Origin: Lachnospiraceae bacterium 10-1
Lineage (GTDB): Bacteria > Bacillota > Clostridia > Lachnospirales > Lachnospiraceae
NCBI GenBank assembly: GCA_000403495.2
Contig: KE159820.1
Location: 161,123-225,122, forward strand
DNA length: 64,000 nucleotides
Reading direction: 5' to 3'
Below are positions 45,254-54,272 of the stretch, in pieces. The first letter of the stretch is position 1; each line of letters begins with the position of its first letter. Below the pieces are notes generated by a model, which saw only the letters and a list, made by a program, of their open reading frames with translations, did not search any database and was not told the DNA's origin. The translations under genes and the position numbers were made by a program.

Positions 45254-46497
45254 TCCTGTTCTCCTCTGCATAAATGTATTTTTTTGCGTTTCACAAACGC
45301 GTTTTCCGTTTTATTTAAAAGCCGTATGGGTGTGAGTGTTCTGTCTGCTTCCACAATAAAGATATCCTTTAAATCCGGGGAATAACGCAGGGTAATGCGT
45401 TGTTTTGCAAAGCGGCAGTCCACCTCATACTCCACCTGGTCAATTACGATAACGCTGTCAGCAGATACCCTGCGCTCGATTTCCAGAAGGAAATTTTTAT
45501 CAAGCTCATCTTCGGGAAGACGATGGAAGCATTCAGGCTCAGAGAAAAAGCGTTCCTGCGGTGATTTTCCCTTCAGTGAGGAATGGGGAACCCGGTTGTA
45601 GGAATCCACGTAGGCAAGCAGATTTCCGCGCAGCTCAGCTAAAGAATGGAAATCCCGGATATCAGGGGAAGCCATCCACTGGTCTTTCATGGTACGGAAC
45701 CACCGTTCAATTTTAGCCTTCTGTGCAGGGGTATAAGGCTGGTCGTAATGCAGGACGGAGCCGATTCTTGCCGCAAGCAGTTCCATCTGCCTGTTACGGC
45801 AGGATTTGCCATTGTCAAAGTTGAATATCCGGGGGTGCCCATACTTTGCAACAGCAGATTTGATAACGGACATCAGATTTACAAAGTTGTCATTGAAGAA
45901 TACATCAATACCTACAATGAAGCGGCTGGCATCATCGATCAGGGCGGTAATGCATACCTTGTGTTTCTGCCCGTCGGCAGTTTTTAAGTAAGGCCCCACG
46001 CTGGAGTCGCCACACCAGACCTCATTGATATGAGGACGCTCATAGCGGCGCATATCCTGGCTGGTGGTTGTTTTCAGTTCCAGTGCAAGCTGGTTGACAT
46101 AGCGGTTAACGGTGGACTCGGAAACTTCACCGGTAATAATGCTGCCATTGTCATGAAGCTGTCTGAAAATCGCAGATGCAGACATGCGCGGATAGTTCAG
46201 TTTAAGATATTTAATCTGTTCCTGTAAATCTGCATCCAGTTTTCTGGGTTTTCCCTCATCCACGCGCCCCTGTGGGATGAGGGCATCAAAGCCGCCGTTT
46301 TTGTAATTACGGTACCAGCGTTCAATGGTGGCGGCTGAAAAATGTTTCACCGTGCCGTCGGGTGCAGCGGCGCCCTTCTTTGCGGCATCACGATAAAAGG
46401 CATCCAGGGAACTGTATTCCTCTGAAAGCCCGTTTATGATGGGTGAGATAACAGAATACCGCATCAGGGCAATATCGTGCTGTTTTTCCTGTGTCAT
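45250..46497 (-). CDS. DDE integrase/transposase (Mu/Tn552/IS481-like)
   Basis: 415 residues. N-terminal helix-turn-helix (AATIERWYRNYKNGGFDALIPQGR and SESTVNRYV), retroviral-integrase-type core with Asp in WCGDSSVG, Asp in NFDNGK and Glu in KAKIERWF, then a C-terminal Mu-type beta domain (EYEVDCRFAKQRITLRYSPD). All three catalytic residues are present. First gene of a two-gene unit with the ATPase. Confidence 0.88.
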   Translation of the reverse strand: MTQEKQHDIALMRYSVISPIINGLSEEYSSLDAFYRDAAKKGAAAPDGTVKHFSAATIERWYRNYKNGGFDALIPQGRVDEGKPRKLDADLQEQIKYLKLNYPRMSASAIFRQLHDNGSIITGEVSESTVNRYVNQLALELKTTTSQDMRRYERPHINEVWCGDSSVGPYLKTADGQKHKVCITALIDDASRFIVGIDVFFNDNFVNLMSVIKSAVAKYGHPRIFNFDNGKSCRNRQMELLAARIGSVLHYDQPYTPAQKAKIERWFRTMKDQWMASPDIRDFHSLAELRGNLLAYVDSYNRVPHSSLKGKSPQERFFSEPECFHRLPEDELDKNFLLEIERRVSADSVIVIDQVEYEVDCRFAKQRITLRYSPDLKDIFIVEADRTLTPIRLLNKTENAFVKRKKIHLCRGEQE

Positions 46498-46559
46498 GTG
46501 AGGATCCTCCTTCGTTTTTCTATAAGTATAGGAAGAAACGGAAAGGAAGTCGTGTCAGG

Positions 46560-47076
46560 TTATGTGGTATTCAAAAAAAGAATATTTGGGGTGCAGTGAA
46601 TCTGCATAAACTGTCTGGCAAAAGCGGAAAAACAACCACGACACAGTTCAGCTTTATTGGAAAGGGTTATCTTTTCGGAAAGGAGACGCTGTTTCCAGTG
46701 GCGCAGGAAGCAGCGGATGATATAGCGGCAGTTACTCTCATCGATGGAAGGATTCCTGTTCAGGAGGATTTCCCTCCCTCCTTTTGTGAGCGGAAATGAC
46801 TTCAGCCTGTTCATTCATGGAAATCTGTGAATAGGGAACCATGAAAGACGGAAGAAGCGCATGGGTATGGTGACAGCAGGAACAGATAACCCGGCAGATC
46901 CGGAAAAAGAGCTTTCCAGCGGGTACTTTCAGGGAACGGATATAGCAGCCATGAACGGAAAGGCAGCCAGAGTGACCGCAGGTACAGGTAAGCCTGTGGA
47001 ACTGCAGTTGTGCAATAAGATTATTATAAAAATTTGGCGTTAAGGGATTGTTTTCTCCTACAAATATGGTTATCAT
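46560..47076 (-). pseudogene. DUF6431-type zinc-ribbon protein, frameshifted
   Basis: From ATG 47076 the frame gives CTCGHSGCLSVHGCYIR and RVICSCCHHTHALLPSFMVPYSQ, a DUF6431-like protein with paired Cys motifs, then stops at 46738. The continuation (ILLNRNPSIDESNCRYIIRC...) is in another frame from about 46776. One extra base in the C-run at 46771-46779 explains this. DUF6431 genes are regular companions of this transposase/ATPase pair; the function is unknown, perhaps DNA binding. Confidence 0.75.
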
Positions 47077-47184
47077 GGTCTTGTACCCATAGGCATATCT
47101 ATGGTGTGTGAATGAGGCAGGAAACCAAACTTTGGACGGAGAGGTTCCTGCTTCTTTTGTTGATAGTGGCTTTGACATGATAAC

Positions 47185-47247
47185 AGAAGGTACAGGATAA
47201 AACAATCTGACGTAATATTCATCAGAATGAATTATGCTGTACCTTCT
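47185..47247. repeat. 11-bp inverted repeat near the element's right end
   Basis: AGAAGGTACAG (47185-47195) and CTGTACCTTCT (47237-47247) pair perfectly around 41 bases. It lies between the DUF6431 start and the integrase fragment and may mark an element end or a regulatory site. Confidence 0.5.
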
Positions 47248-47278
47248 TTTAATTTGAAGAATTTACCGGTAATTAGGA

Positions 47279-47572
47279 GTGGGTAAAGTTACGAATAACA
47301 ACAAAGGCAAGCCGAAAGTTGCGATTGATTACAGCACTTTATTTGTCCGTATGGTAAAGAAATACAACAAGCACCACATGGACAACCCTTTGCCACATAT
47401 CACACCGCATACGCTACGCCATACGTTCTGCACAAGACTGGCAAGCAAAAACATGAACCCGAAAGATTTACAGTATATCATGGGACATTCAAACATCAGT
47501 ATCACAATGAACTGGTACGCTCATGCGTCCATAGATACCGCAAAATCAGAGGTTCAGCGTCTAATTGCATAG
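47279..47572 (+). pseudogene. int: Tn916-type tyrosine integrase, C-terminal fragment
   Basis: About 97 residues. It keeps HTLRHT (catalytic H-x-x-R), GHSNIS and the nucleophile Tyr in NWYAHAS, but lacks the arm-binding and core-binding domains and the first catalytic Arg. The GTG at 47279 has GGA before it but there is no reason to think it is expressed as a working enzyme. Its place next to the right end is that of int in Tn916. Confidence 0.88.
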
Positions 47573-47577
47573 AAGTA

Positions 47578-47602
47578 TTTACCACGATTTTAACCACGAT
47601 TG
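47578..47602. repeat. Paired integrase arm-type repeats, right end
   Basis: TTTACCACG and TTAACCACG in tandem, five bases after the integrase stop, the counterpart of the left pair at 39378-39402. Confidence 0.75.
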
Positions 47603-47731
47603 ACAGAGAAAATATAAGAAGATAAGCCTAGATATGTGAGGTTTACCACAAAAGCAAAATGCCCGTAGAGCCTATAAAATAAGGCTTTGCGGACATTTAA
47701 GAAGATATAAAAAGATAGTCAAAAAGACATA

Positions 47732-47980
47732 TATAATTTCAAATAATTCCGAAGCTTTTTTCGTAATTTCCTTCCGGTTTTTATTTACCAGCGCGCCTGC
47801 AGTAATCACATTGTCCATCAAACTCATATTTTCCAAAAGATAAATCTGTTGAAAAACAAAACCACAATTTTTCCTCCGAAACACTGCAAGCTGATCAAAA
47901 ATATCCTGAGATCTGTCTTTGGTGGTAAAACTTTTCTTTAAATTTTTTGCTGATATAATTGCTTCTTTTTTCTTTTTCAC
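47732..47980 (-). pseudogene. ABC transporter ATPase, N-terminal fragment without Walker A
   Basis: About 83 residues from GTG 47980, preceded by GGGGTG. It reads ISAKNLKKSFTTK, then jumps to QDIFDQLAVFRRKNCGFVFQQIYLLENM (Q-loop). The roughly 40 residues that normally lie between, with the P-loop GPSGSGKST, are absent, so there is an in-frame internal deletion. The gene is then cut by the Tn916-like element and resumes at 39306. It follows the XRE-DUF4097 gene by 12 bases. Confidence 0.85.
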
Positions 47981-47992
47981 TCTTGCACCCCT

Positions 47993-48787
47993 TTATAGAT
48001 TTGAAGTATAGATAACCAGTTCACTTTTCATACCATTTAATTCAATTCTGTTATCAGAATCCTCATCTGCAAAACATGTGGTTTTCTGCCCGTCCTTTTC
48101 ATAGGAAATACTTGTTTTGATTCCCTTTGCCTGGGCAGCAAATGCGGCTTTTTCCGGCAAACGAATTCTTGATGTTGCGGAAACCTGATTAATTTCTACT
48201 GATCCGTTCAAAGAATTACAGATAATATTCATATCCAGATTACAGTTTATTTCCACAACCCCAATTACTCCATCCAAAATCATATTTTTTGTTTTTGTAT
48301 CAAGTTCAATTTTTTCACATTCCAAAGAACGTATTTCAATATTTTCAGCATTGACGGACAGCTCAATCTTGCCAATGTATTTATTTGGAAGCTGTACAAA
48401 TATTGTAAGTGCCCCTTTTGCATCCGCCTCTGTTATTCCATTTTTTCTTCTAATATCCAAATCAATACGGTTTTTAATGTCATCAATTTTAAGCTTAAAA
48501 TCATTCTGCAATGTTGATAAGGTATTAGAAGCCAGCCGAACCCGCACCTTTTCTCCTTCATATCCTGACATAATCAGTGCATTGGCGCCTCCCAGTTTCA
48601 TATCAAACCGCTTGGAAAAATCAATATCATATTCTGTAACACTTTCAAATAAGTAATCTTTGGACTGTGTAATATTTTTTTCATTAGACAAAAGCTCATC
48701 AATTGAAACATGAAACAATGTGGAAACAGCCATAATATTTTCAATATCCGGAATTCCTGCATTTGTTTCCCACTTTGTAATTGCCTG
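47993..48787 (-). pseudogene. XRE-DUF4097 regulator, N-terminally truncated
   Basis: About 265 codons. The frame begins at 48787 in the recognition part of a helix-turn-helix (QAITKWETNAGIPDIENIMAVSTLFHVSIDELL) and continues into a DUF4097-type beta-repeat domain. The first 25 to 30 residues, including the start codon, are replaced by the end of the serine-recombinase element. The ATG at 48733 could give a shorter protein without a complete DNA-binding domain. It probably regulated the ABC exporter genes downstream. Confidence 0.85.
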
Positions 48788-48837
48788 TTATTCTGTCAAG
48801 AAAAGACTAAAAAAAATTGATTTTCCCACATCCCCAC

Positions 48838-48860
48838 AGATGCGGCAGTTAACCGCATCT
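48838..48860 (-). terminator. Hairpin spanning the stop of recombinase 1
   Basis: Stem AGATGCGG/CCGCATCT (8 bp, 7-base loop) encloses the stop codon at 48849-48851. A run of eight T on the minus strand lies about 25 bases later, so termination here is plausible but not textbook. Confidence 0.45.
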
Positions 48861-50453
48861 ATGTATTGTTTCCATATCTGAAAAACCTGCTTCAAACTTC
48901 CAGCATATCTCTATCCTATTATCAGCGTAGACCTTGACCTTGTCAATCAGCTTTTCCTTGACCTCTTCCGTCAGCTCCATCTGGTCTGCAAAAACATATA
49001 GCTGGTCTTTGCGCTCTTTCTTCTTCCTGCTGGACTCACTCCGCATTTCCTGTTTCTTTTTCAGTTCCCCTATGCGCTGTTCTATTCTGTCAGTCTCTTC
49101 CTCATGTTTCTTCTTTTCCAAAAGGAACTCTTCCCTTGACAGCTTCCCATCCGTATACTGCTCATACAGCGGCATCCACGCCCTTTTCATTGCGTCCGCT
49201 GTCCTTTCCAGCGTTTTCAGTTCTTCCTGTTCTGGACAGATGACCGCCCTGCTCTTTGCGCTTTTTGAAAGTTTCTCTGATTCTGCTTCCATTTTTATCT
49301 GCCCTCTGACCGCTTCCAGCACTGCACTGTCTGCATCCGCTTTCCTTATCTTTGCTCCCCGGCAGTCGCATTCCTGCCGGAAGTATCTCTGTCCGCACAG
49401 GATATTCCCCCTGCTGTCACCGCCCAGCATCCTTCCACAGTAACCACAAAAGTATATGTTCCTCTCCTTCCTGCCGCCTGCCTTAAACTCACACTGCTTC
49501 AGCATGGAGTTTGCTTTTACGAATAATTCATAGGGAACGATCGGCTCATGGGTTCCTTCCACCCTCACCCACTCTGACGGTGGCTTTTTCCTGCGTTTTC
49601 CCTTTACCGTCACAGCATCCGTTTTTAAGGAGACCATTGTTCCCGTATACCGCTCGTCTTTTACCATACGTCGTACCCGGTCATCCGTCCAGAAGCACTC
49701 CGCCCCATACCGGCTCCACTGTCTCCGGAAGCCTTCCATATCGTGGAACTTTGACGGTGCCGGGATGCCCCTCTGGTTCAATATCCTTGCTATCTTTCTT
49801 GGGGAGATGCCGGATGCCATCATCTCAAATATCTCCCTGACGATCTTACCTGTCTCTTCATGGATGGCTAATTTATGGATGTTCCCCTCTGACTTTTTGT
49901 AGCCATACAAGGCGCAGTGGGCATTGTACTCTCCCTTCTCTGCCATATGCCGCCACGCTATTTTCTGCTTCTTGGAAAACTCCCTGCTGTAGAAATCGTA
50001 TATCATGTTCTTGAAAGCAACATCAAGCCCTCCTGTCGTACCGTCAAACTGGCTGCTGTCATAACCGTCATTTATGGAAATGAAGCGTATGCCGAGGAAT
50101 GGGAAGAACTGTTCAAGGTAATCGCCCAGCTCCACATAATCCCTGCCGAACCGGGAAAAATCCTTTACGATGATGCAGTTGACCTTCCCCTCTTTCGCAA
50201 GCCGGATCAGTTCGGCAAACTGCGGTCTGTTGTCAAATTTCACGCCGGAATAACCGTCATCGCATTTCTCAATGACCGTACTGCCTGCAAGTTCCTCATG
50301 GCTTCTGACATATTCCCATAAAAGCGCCCTCTGGTTGGTGATGCTGTTGCTCTCCGTCTTGTCCTGCTGAAAAGAGATATCCCGGTCTTCCTGTGACAGC
50401 CGGATATACAGGGCGGTCACATAATCACTGCCATTTACGCTTCTTTCCTGCAT
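48849..50453 (-). CDS. Large serine recombinase 1
   Basis: 534 residues. Resolvase catalytic domain with nucleophile Ser in YIRLSQEDRD and the arginine segment DFSRFGRDYVELGDYL; recombinase domain; zinc ribbon with CGYCGRML and ECDC; long C-terminal coiled coil. These enzymes cut and join att sites of integrative elements. The start overlaps the end of recombinase 2 by 19 bases. It is the gene nearest to the element end. Confidence 0.93.
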   Translation of the reverse strand: MQERSVNGSDYVTALYIRLSQEDRDISFQQDKTESNSITNQRALLWEYVRSHEELAGSTVIEKCDDGYSGVKFDNRPQFAELIRLAKEGKVNCIIVKDFSRFGRDYVELGDYLEQFFPFLGIRFISINDGYDSSQFDGTTGGLDVAFKNMIYDFYSREFSKKQKIAWRHMAEKGEYNAHCALYGYKKSEGNIHKLAIHEETGKIVREIFEMMASGISPRKIARILNQRGIPAPSKFHDMEGFRRQWSRYGAECFWTDDRVRRMVKDERYTGTMVSLKTDAVTVKGKRRKKPPSEWVRVEGTHEPIVPYELFVKANSMLKQCEFKAGGRKERNIYFCGYCGRMLGGDSRGNILCGQRYFRQECDCRGAKIRKADADSAVLEAVRGQIKMEAESEKLSKSAKSRAVICPEQEELKTLERTADAMKRAWMPLYEQYTDGKLSREEFLLEKKKHEEETDRIEQRIGELKKKQEMRSESSRKKKERKDQLYVFADQMELTEEVKEKLIDKVKVYADNRIEICWKFEAGFSDMETIHRCG

Positions 50454-52147
50454 ATCCCACCGCCCCTTTCTTCAGCCACATCCAGAAGTTCCTTAAATTC
50501 ATCCTCAAACCGGAAGCGGATTTCCAGCCGCCCGTCACTGTAAGCAAAAATTTCACTGATGAAAGCATGGATGACCTCTTCCGTCAGGTTCTCAAAATCC
50601 CGGTATTCCTGCACAAGTGCTTCCAGCCTGCCCTCTTTCCTGCTCCCTGTCCTGTGCCGCCGCTCCGTCTCCTGTAATTCCAGAATCTTCTGCGCTTCCT
50701 CATCTGTCTGTTTCAGGTATTTCTCCTTTGCGTAGAGGTAGTCGCTCTCATTTAGCAGCCCGTCCGCATAATCATTATACAAAGAGGCTGACATGCTTTC
50801 TGCACGTTTTTTCCGATTTTCCGCTTCCCGTATCTCTTTCCGGAATCCTCCATCTGATTTCTGCTCCCGGTTCAGCCTTTCAAGTATCTGCCTGCTGTCG
50901 AGGAACAGTTTTATGTGCATCCGCAGGGTTTCCTCTACTGCCCTCTCCACATCCTTCTTATCCAGTCGTTTCCTGACGCACCCTTTTTCTTTTAAGTGCT
51001 GGTAGGTCTGGCAGATATATTTATAGTACACCCTTGGCGGATTCAGTTTTGCGCCGCTCCGGTCTCTCCACAGCGACATCCTTTTGCCGCAGTCACCGCA
51101 GATGAGGATTCCTTTTAACAGGTTCGGCTCTTTGGAAAGCGCATCAAATTTCCCATAACCGCTATGGAACTTCTCCGCATCCCTTTTCCCTTTTTCATTG
51201 ACCTTATCAAAAATCTCTCTTTCCACGATAGGCTCATGGGTATCTTTCACATAAAGCCTTTCCTCCGCAGGCATCTTTCTGGTCCCCATCCCTTTATAAA
51301 GGGCGGTCTTATTGATTCCCTGCTCCATATCCCCGGCATATACCGGGTTCCTTATAACTTCCGAAAGGGTACTGACCGTCCATAAGCCCGACTGCGACCT
51401 GTCTTTTTTTACCCAGCCTTTCAGGTATTTATATCTTGAGGGGCAGGGGATTCCATTGTCATTGAGCCGCCTGATGATGGCGGTAAGGCTCTCCCCGTCC
51501 GCCCTCCAGTGGAAGATATGCCACACGATATCCCTCACATCCTCATCCACCACCAGTCTGCTATGGTCTTCCGGGGATTTCACATACCCGTAAGGGGCAG
51601 ATGCGCCGACAAATTTCCCCTGCTTCTGCCTGATATAAAATGCCGAGCTGATCTTGCGCGATAAGTCTTTTGCGTAAATATCGTTGATAAGGTTCTTCAG
51701 CGGCACGATCAGCCCGTCTTCCGTTACGTCCGGGCTGGCGCTGTCATAACCGTCTGTGACCGCTATGAACCGCACCCCGAAAAAAGGGAAAATCTTTTCA
51801 AGGTAATCTCCTGCTTCCAGATAGTTCCTGCCAAGGCGCGACAGATCTTTTACAATGATGCAGTCGATCTTCCCTCCGCGCATATCCCCGACCATACGCA
51901 TAAAATCCGGGCGGTCGAACCTTGTTCCGCTCACACCGTCATCAAGGTATTCCCCCTCTACCTGTAGATAAGGCTTATCCTTTACATACTCTCTCAAAAG
52001 GCAGAGCTGGTTCTCGATCGTTGTCCCGGCACTCCTTTTGTATTCCTCTGCGGAAAGCCTTGCATACAGGGCGGTGCGGTATACCTTGCAGGCTGGTGCC
52101 GGGGATGCCTGCTGTGCTGTGTTCTGCTTCCTGCTCTTCCTTGCCAT
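50435..52147 (-). CDS. Large serine recombinase 2
   Basis: 570 residues from ATG 52147, one base after the stop of recombinase 3. Nucleophile Ser in YARLSAEEYKR, DLSRLGRNYLEAGDYL, zinc ribbon CGDCGKRM, coiled coil. It is intact. Its N-terminal tail is basic (ARKSRKQN). Presumably acts with its neighbours in integration or excision; the division of work is unknown. Confidence 0.93.
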   Translation of the reverse strand: MARKSRKQNTAQQASPAPACKVYRTALYARLSAEEYKRSAGTTIENQLCLLREYVKDKPYLQVEGEYLDDGVSGTRFDRPDFMRMVGDMRGGKIDCIIVKDLSRLGRNYLEAGDYLEKIFPFFGVRFIAVTDGYDSASPDVTEDGLIVPLKNLINDIYAKDLSRKISSAFYIRQKQGKFVGASAPYGYVKSPEDHSRLVVDEDVRDIVWHIFHWRADGESLTAIIRRLNDNGIPCPSRYKYLKGWVKKDRSQSGLWTVSTLSEVIRNPVYAGDMEQGINKTALYKGMGTRKMPAEERLYVKDTHEPIVEREIFDKVNEKGKRDAEKFHSGYGKFDALSKEPNLLKGILICGDCGKRMSLWRDRSGAKLNPPRVYYKYICQTYQHLKEKGCVRKRLDKKDVERAVEETLRMHIKLFLDSRQILERLNREQKSDGGFRKEIREAENRKKRAESMSASLYNDYADGLLNESDYLYAKEKYLKQTDEEAQKILELQETERRHRTGSRKEGRLEALVQEYRDFENLTEEVIHAFISEIFAYSDGRLEIRFRFEDEFKELLDVAEERGGGICRKEA

Positions 52148-52148
52148 C

Positions 52149-53813
52149 CTAGACCACCATCCCTTCTGTGTGTCCGGCACTGCCCGTACCGCCTAAAACG
52201 CTGCTGTACTTATCCAGTTCTTCCTCAAAATTGAAGATGACCTCTATCCGCTTCCCTTCATAGACACGCACCTGCCGGATCAGTATTGCGGCGACATTGC
52301 GGTCAAGGGCTGTAAGGTTTTCATATTTCTTAAATTCCTTTATCCACTCCTGCCTGCTCCCTTTATCCTCTTTCAAAAGTTTCAGTTCATTCCTATAGGA
52401 ACGGAGCGCATTTTCGGATTCTTCCAGCTTGCGGTCATACTCCTGCTTCATCTGCACGTACTCCTGCTTGGTCAGTATGCCATCCTTAAAGTCCTCATAA
52501 AGCCCTAATTTCCTGCCCTCTGTCTTTGCTTTCCTTTCTGTTTCCAGCCTGATCCGTTCCTCATATTTCCCTATCCCTGTGTCCTTCCATCCGGCGCTGT
52601 CCAGAACAGAAAGCGCTTCCCCGATTCCGAGTACTGTGCTGATCTGGAACCGCGCGGCTTCCAGCACTGCATCCATCAGTTCCTTCTCGCTAATGCTGTG
52701 AGGGGAGCAGCTCCCCTTCTGCTTCTTATTGCCGGAACAGACGTAATAAACATACTTCCTGCCGCCCGACGGAACAGTCTTACGCACCATGCCCTCCATG
52801 CAGTCGCCGCAGAATATCTTCCCTGCCAACGGGTATACTTTCTCCTCTGCCGGGGAACACCTTGTGTCGGTCTTCAAAAGCTCCTGCACAAGTGCAAAAT
52901 CCTTCGGGGTGATGATTGCTTCATGGTTATCCCCGACACGCACCCATTCCTCCTCCGGCTTGTCCACCCTTGCTTTTATCTTATAGTTGGGCGTGGTGTG
53001 CTTCCCCTGTATAAGTGTGCCTGTATAAATCTCATTTTTCAGCACCCTTGTCACTGACACATAATTCCACCCTGCGCTGTTTCCTGTACCGAATGAAGTC
53101 TTAAGGCGGATTCCTATGCTGCTCTTATAGGCGAGTGGGGAGAGGATGCCCTGCGCGTTCAGTTTATCCGCTATCGCCTGCTGTCCCATGCCGGATATCT
53201 TCATCCGGAAGATATCCTTCACCACCTCCGCCGCATAGCTGTCCACCACGATCTTATTTTTATCCTCTTCCGATTTCAGGTAGCCATAAGTAAGGAACGC
53301 GCCAATATATTCCCCACGCTTCCGCTTCATTTCAAGGTTGCTCCTTATCTTTATGGAGATATCCCTGCTGTATGCGTCATTGATCAGGTTCTTGAAAGGC
53401 ACGATAAGGTCGCTGCTGTTATCCTTCCCAATGCTGTCAAAACCGTCCGTCACTGCAATAAAGCGCACCCCCAGCATGGGGAATATCTTTTCAATATACC
53501 TGCCTGCTTCAATGTAATTCCTGCCAAAGCGTGATAAATCTTTTACAATGACACAGTTGACAACGCCTTTCCGTATGTCGTCAAGCATACGCTGGAAATC
53601 GGGACGGTCAAAACTGACACCGCTGTAACCGTCATCCACATATATTGAATATTCTTTTATCTCTGCATGGGATTTCAGAAAGTCCATGATGAGGGCTTTC
53701 TGGTTTGATATGCTGTTGCTGACAAGTTTCGCGCCCTCGTCAACATCCCCGTCTTCCTTAGAAAGCCTAAGGTAGATGGCAGCCTGATATGTCTTAGAAA
53801 TCTTCTTTTCCAT
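52149..53813 (-). CDS. Large serine recombinase 3
   Basis: 554 residues. ATG 53813 is chosen because AAGGAG lies eight bases before it. Nucleophile Ser in YLRLSKEDGD, DLSRFGRNYIEAGRYI, zinc ribbon starting CGDCMEGM, coiled coil. First gene of the three-gene recombinase operon; an inverted repeat lies in its leader. Confidence 0.93.
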   Translation of the reverse strand: MEKKISKTYQAAIYLRLSKEDGDVDEGAKLVSNSISNQKALIMDFLKSHAEIKEYSIYVDDGYSGVSFDRPDFQRMLDDIRKGVVNCVIVKDLSRFGRNYIEAGRYIEKIFPMLGVRFIAVTDGFDSIGKDNSSDLIVPFKNLINDAYSRDISIKIRSNLEMKRKRGEYIGAFLTYGYLKSEEDKNKIVVDSYAAEVVKDIFRMKISGMGQQAIADKLNAQGILSPLAYKSSIGIRLKTSFGTGNSAGWNYVSVTRVLKNEIYTGTLIQGKHTTPNYKIKARVDKPEEEWVRVGDNHEAIITPKDFALVQELLKTDTRCSPAEEKVYPLAGKIFCGDCMEGMVRKTVPSGGRKYVYYVCSGNKKQKGSCSPHSISEKELMDAVLEAARFQISTVLGIGEALSVLDSAGWKDTGIGKYEERIRLETERKAKTEGRKLGLYEDFKDGILTKQEYVQMKQEYDRKLEESENALRSYRNELKLLKEDKGSRQEWIKEFKKYENLTALDRNVAAILIRQVRVYEGKRIEVIFNFEEELDKYSSVLGGTGSAGHTEGMVV

Positions 53814-53840
53814 CTGCAATACTCCTTCTCTTTATTTCAA

Positions 53841-53860
53841 TTAAGACAGCCCTATCTTAA
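53841..53860 (-). promoter_or_regulatory. Inverted repeat upstream of the recombinase operon
   Basis: TTAAGA/TCTTAA with an 8-base centre, about 28 bases before the recombinase 3 start. It may be an operator or a hairpin in the leader. Confidence 0.35.
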
Positions 53861-53995
53861 TGAACCCAAGAACCAGAGTCTGCACATGATTCAGTCCTTT
53901 ATGGCTCTTATTTTAACACATTTTCAGGCTCTTTTCCACATCTTCCCACGATTTTATTTCTAATCTTACGACTAATTTTCAACTGTATTTTAACG

Positions 53996-54235
53996 TCACA
54001 CTGACAGCAGAAGTTCCTCAAACCGGTCATTCAGTGTCGCCCCATCTCCGCTGTAGGCTGCCTTTACAATAACTTTGCCTACCCGGAAACAGTAAGGATT
54101 CCCTACCTGCCGGATAAATTCCCTTCTCATCTCCTGCTGTGTCAGCGTATCATCTATCTTTATCTGCTGTATGTCTGCCACATCCTCCGGCTTTACCGTC
54201 CGTATGTCTACCGACTTTAAATCTTCCAGTGACAT
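53996..54235 (-). CDS. DUF6870-type small protein
   Basis: 79 residues, acidic to neutral, no membrane segment. The body (DIRTVKPEDVADIQQIKID, then RREFIRQVGNPYCFRVGKVIVKAAYSG) resembles small proteins I know as DUF6870 from clostridial integrative elements, usually next to recombinase genes. Their role is not known. It lies between the sortase and the recombinases on the same strand. Confidence 0.75.
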   Translation of the reverse strand: MSLEDLKSVDIRTVKPEDVADIQQIKIDDTLTQQEMRREFIRQVGNPYCFRVGKVIVKAAYSGDGATLNDRFEELLLSV

Positions 54236-54272
54236 TCACAGCCTCCTTCATCAAAATACTTTTCTTCCCTGC

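Larger units (their letters stand above)
44292..47247. mobile_element. Three-gene ATPase/DDE-transposase/DUF6431 element
   Basis: A DDE transposase, a TniB/ExeA-like ATPase and a zinc-ribbon DUF6431-type gene on one strand interrupt the Tn916-like element between mobT and int. The left end carries three copies of a CACATTAAATG-type motif. The exact ends are unclear: the left one is where mobT similarity stops, the right one before the integrase fragment. The layout resembles Tn552/Mu-like transposition modules. Confidence 0.65.
39307..47731. mobile_element. Degenerate Tn916-like conjugative transposon
   Basis: About 8.4 kb inserted in an ABC ATPase gene. Supporting features: paired GTGGTAAA-type repeats near each end (resembling the DR-2 integrase arm sites of Tn916), the C-terminal part of a tyrosine integrase at the right end, orf7/orf8-like sigma and helix-turn-helix genes, a Tn916-type XRE gene and the first third of a MobT/Orf20-type gene. 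AT-rich coupling-like sequences (ATATA) lie at both junctions. The conjugation module is missing. Junctions are certain to within about six bases. Confidence 0.8.
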
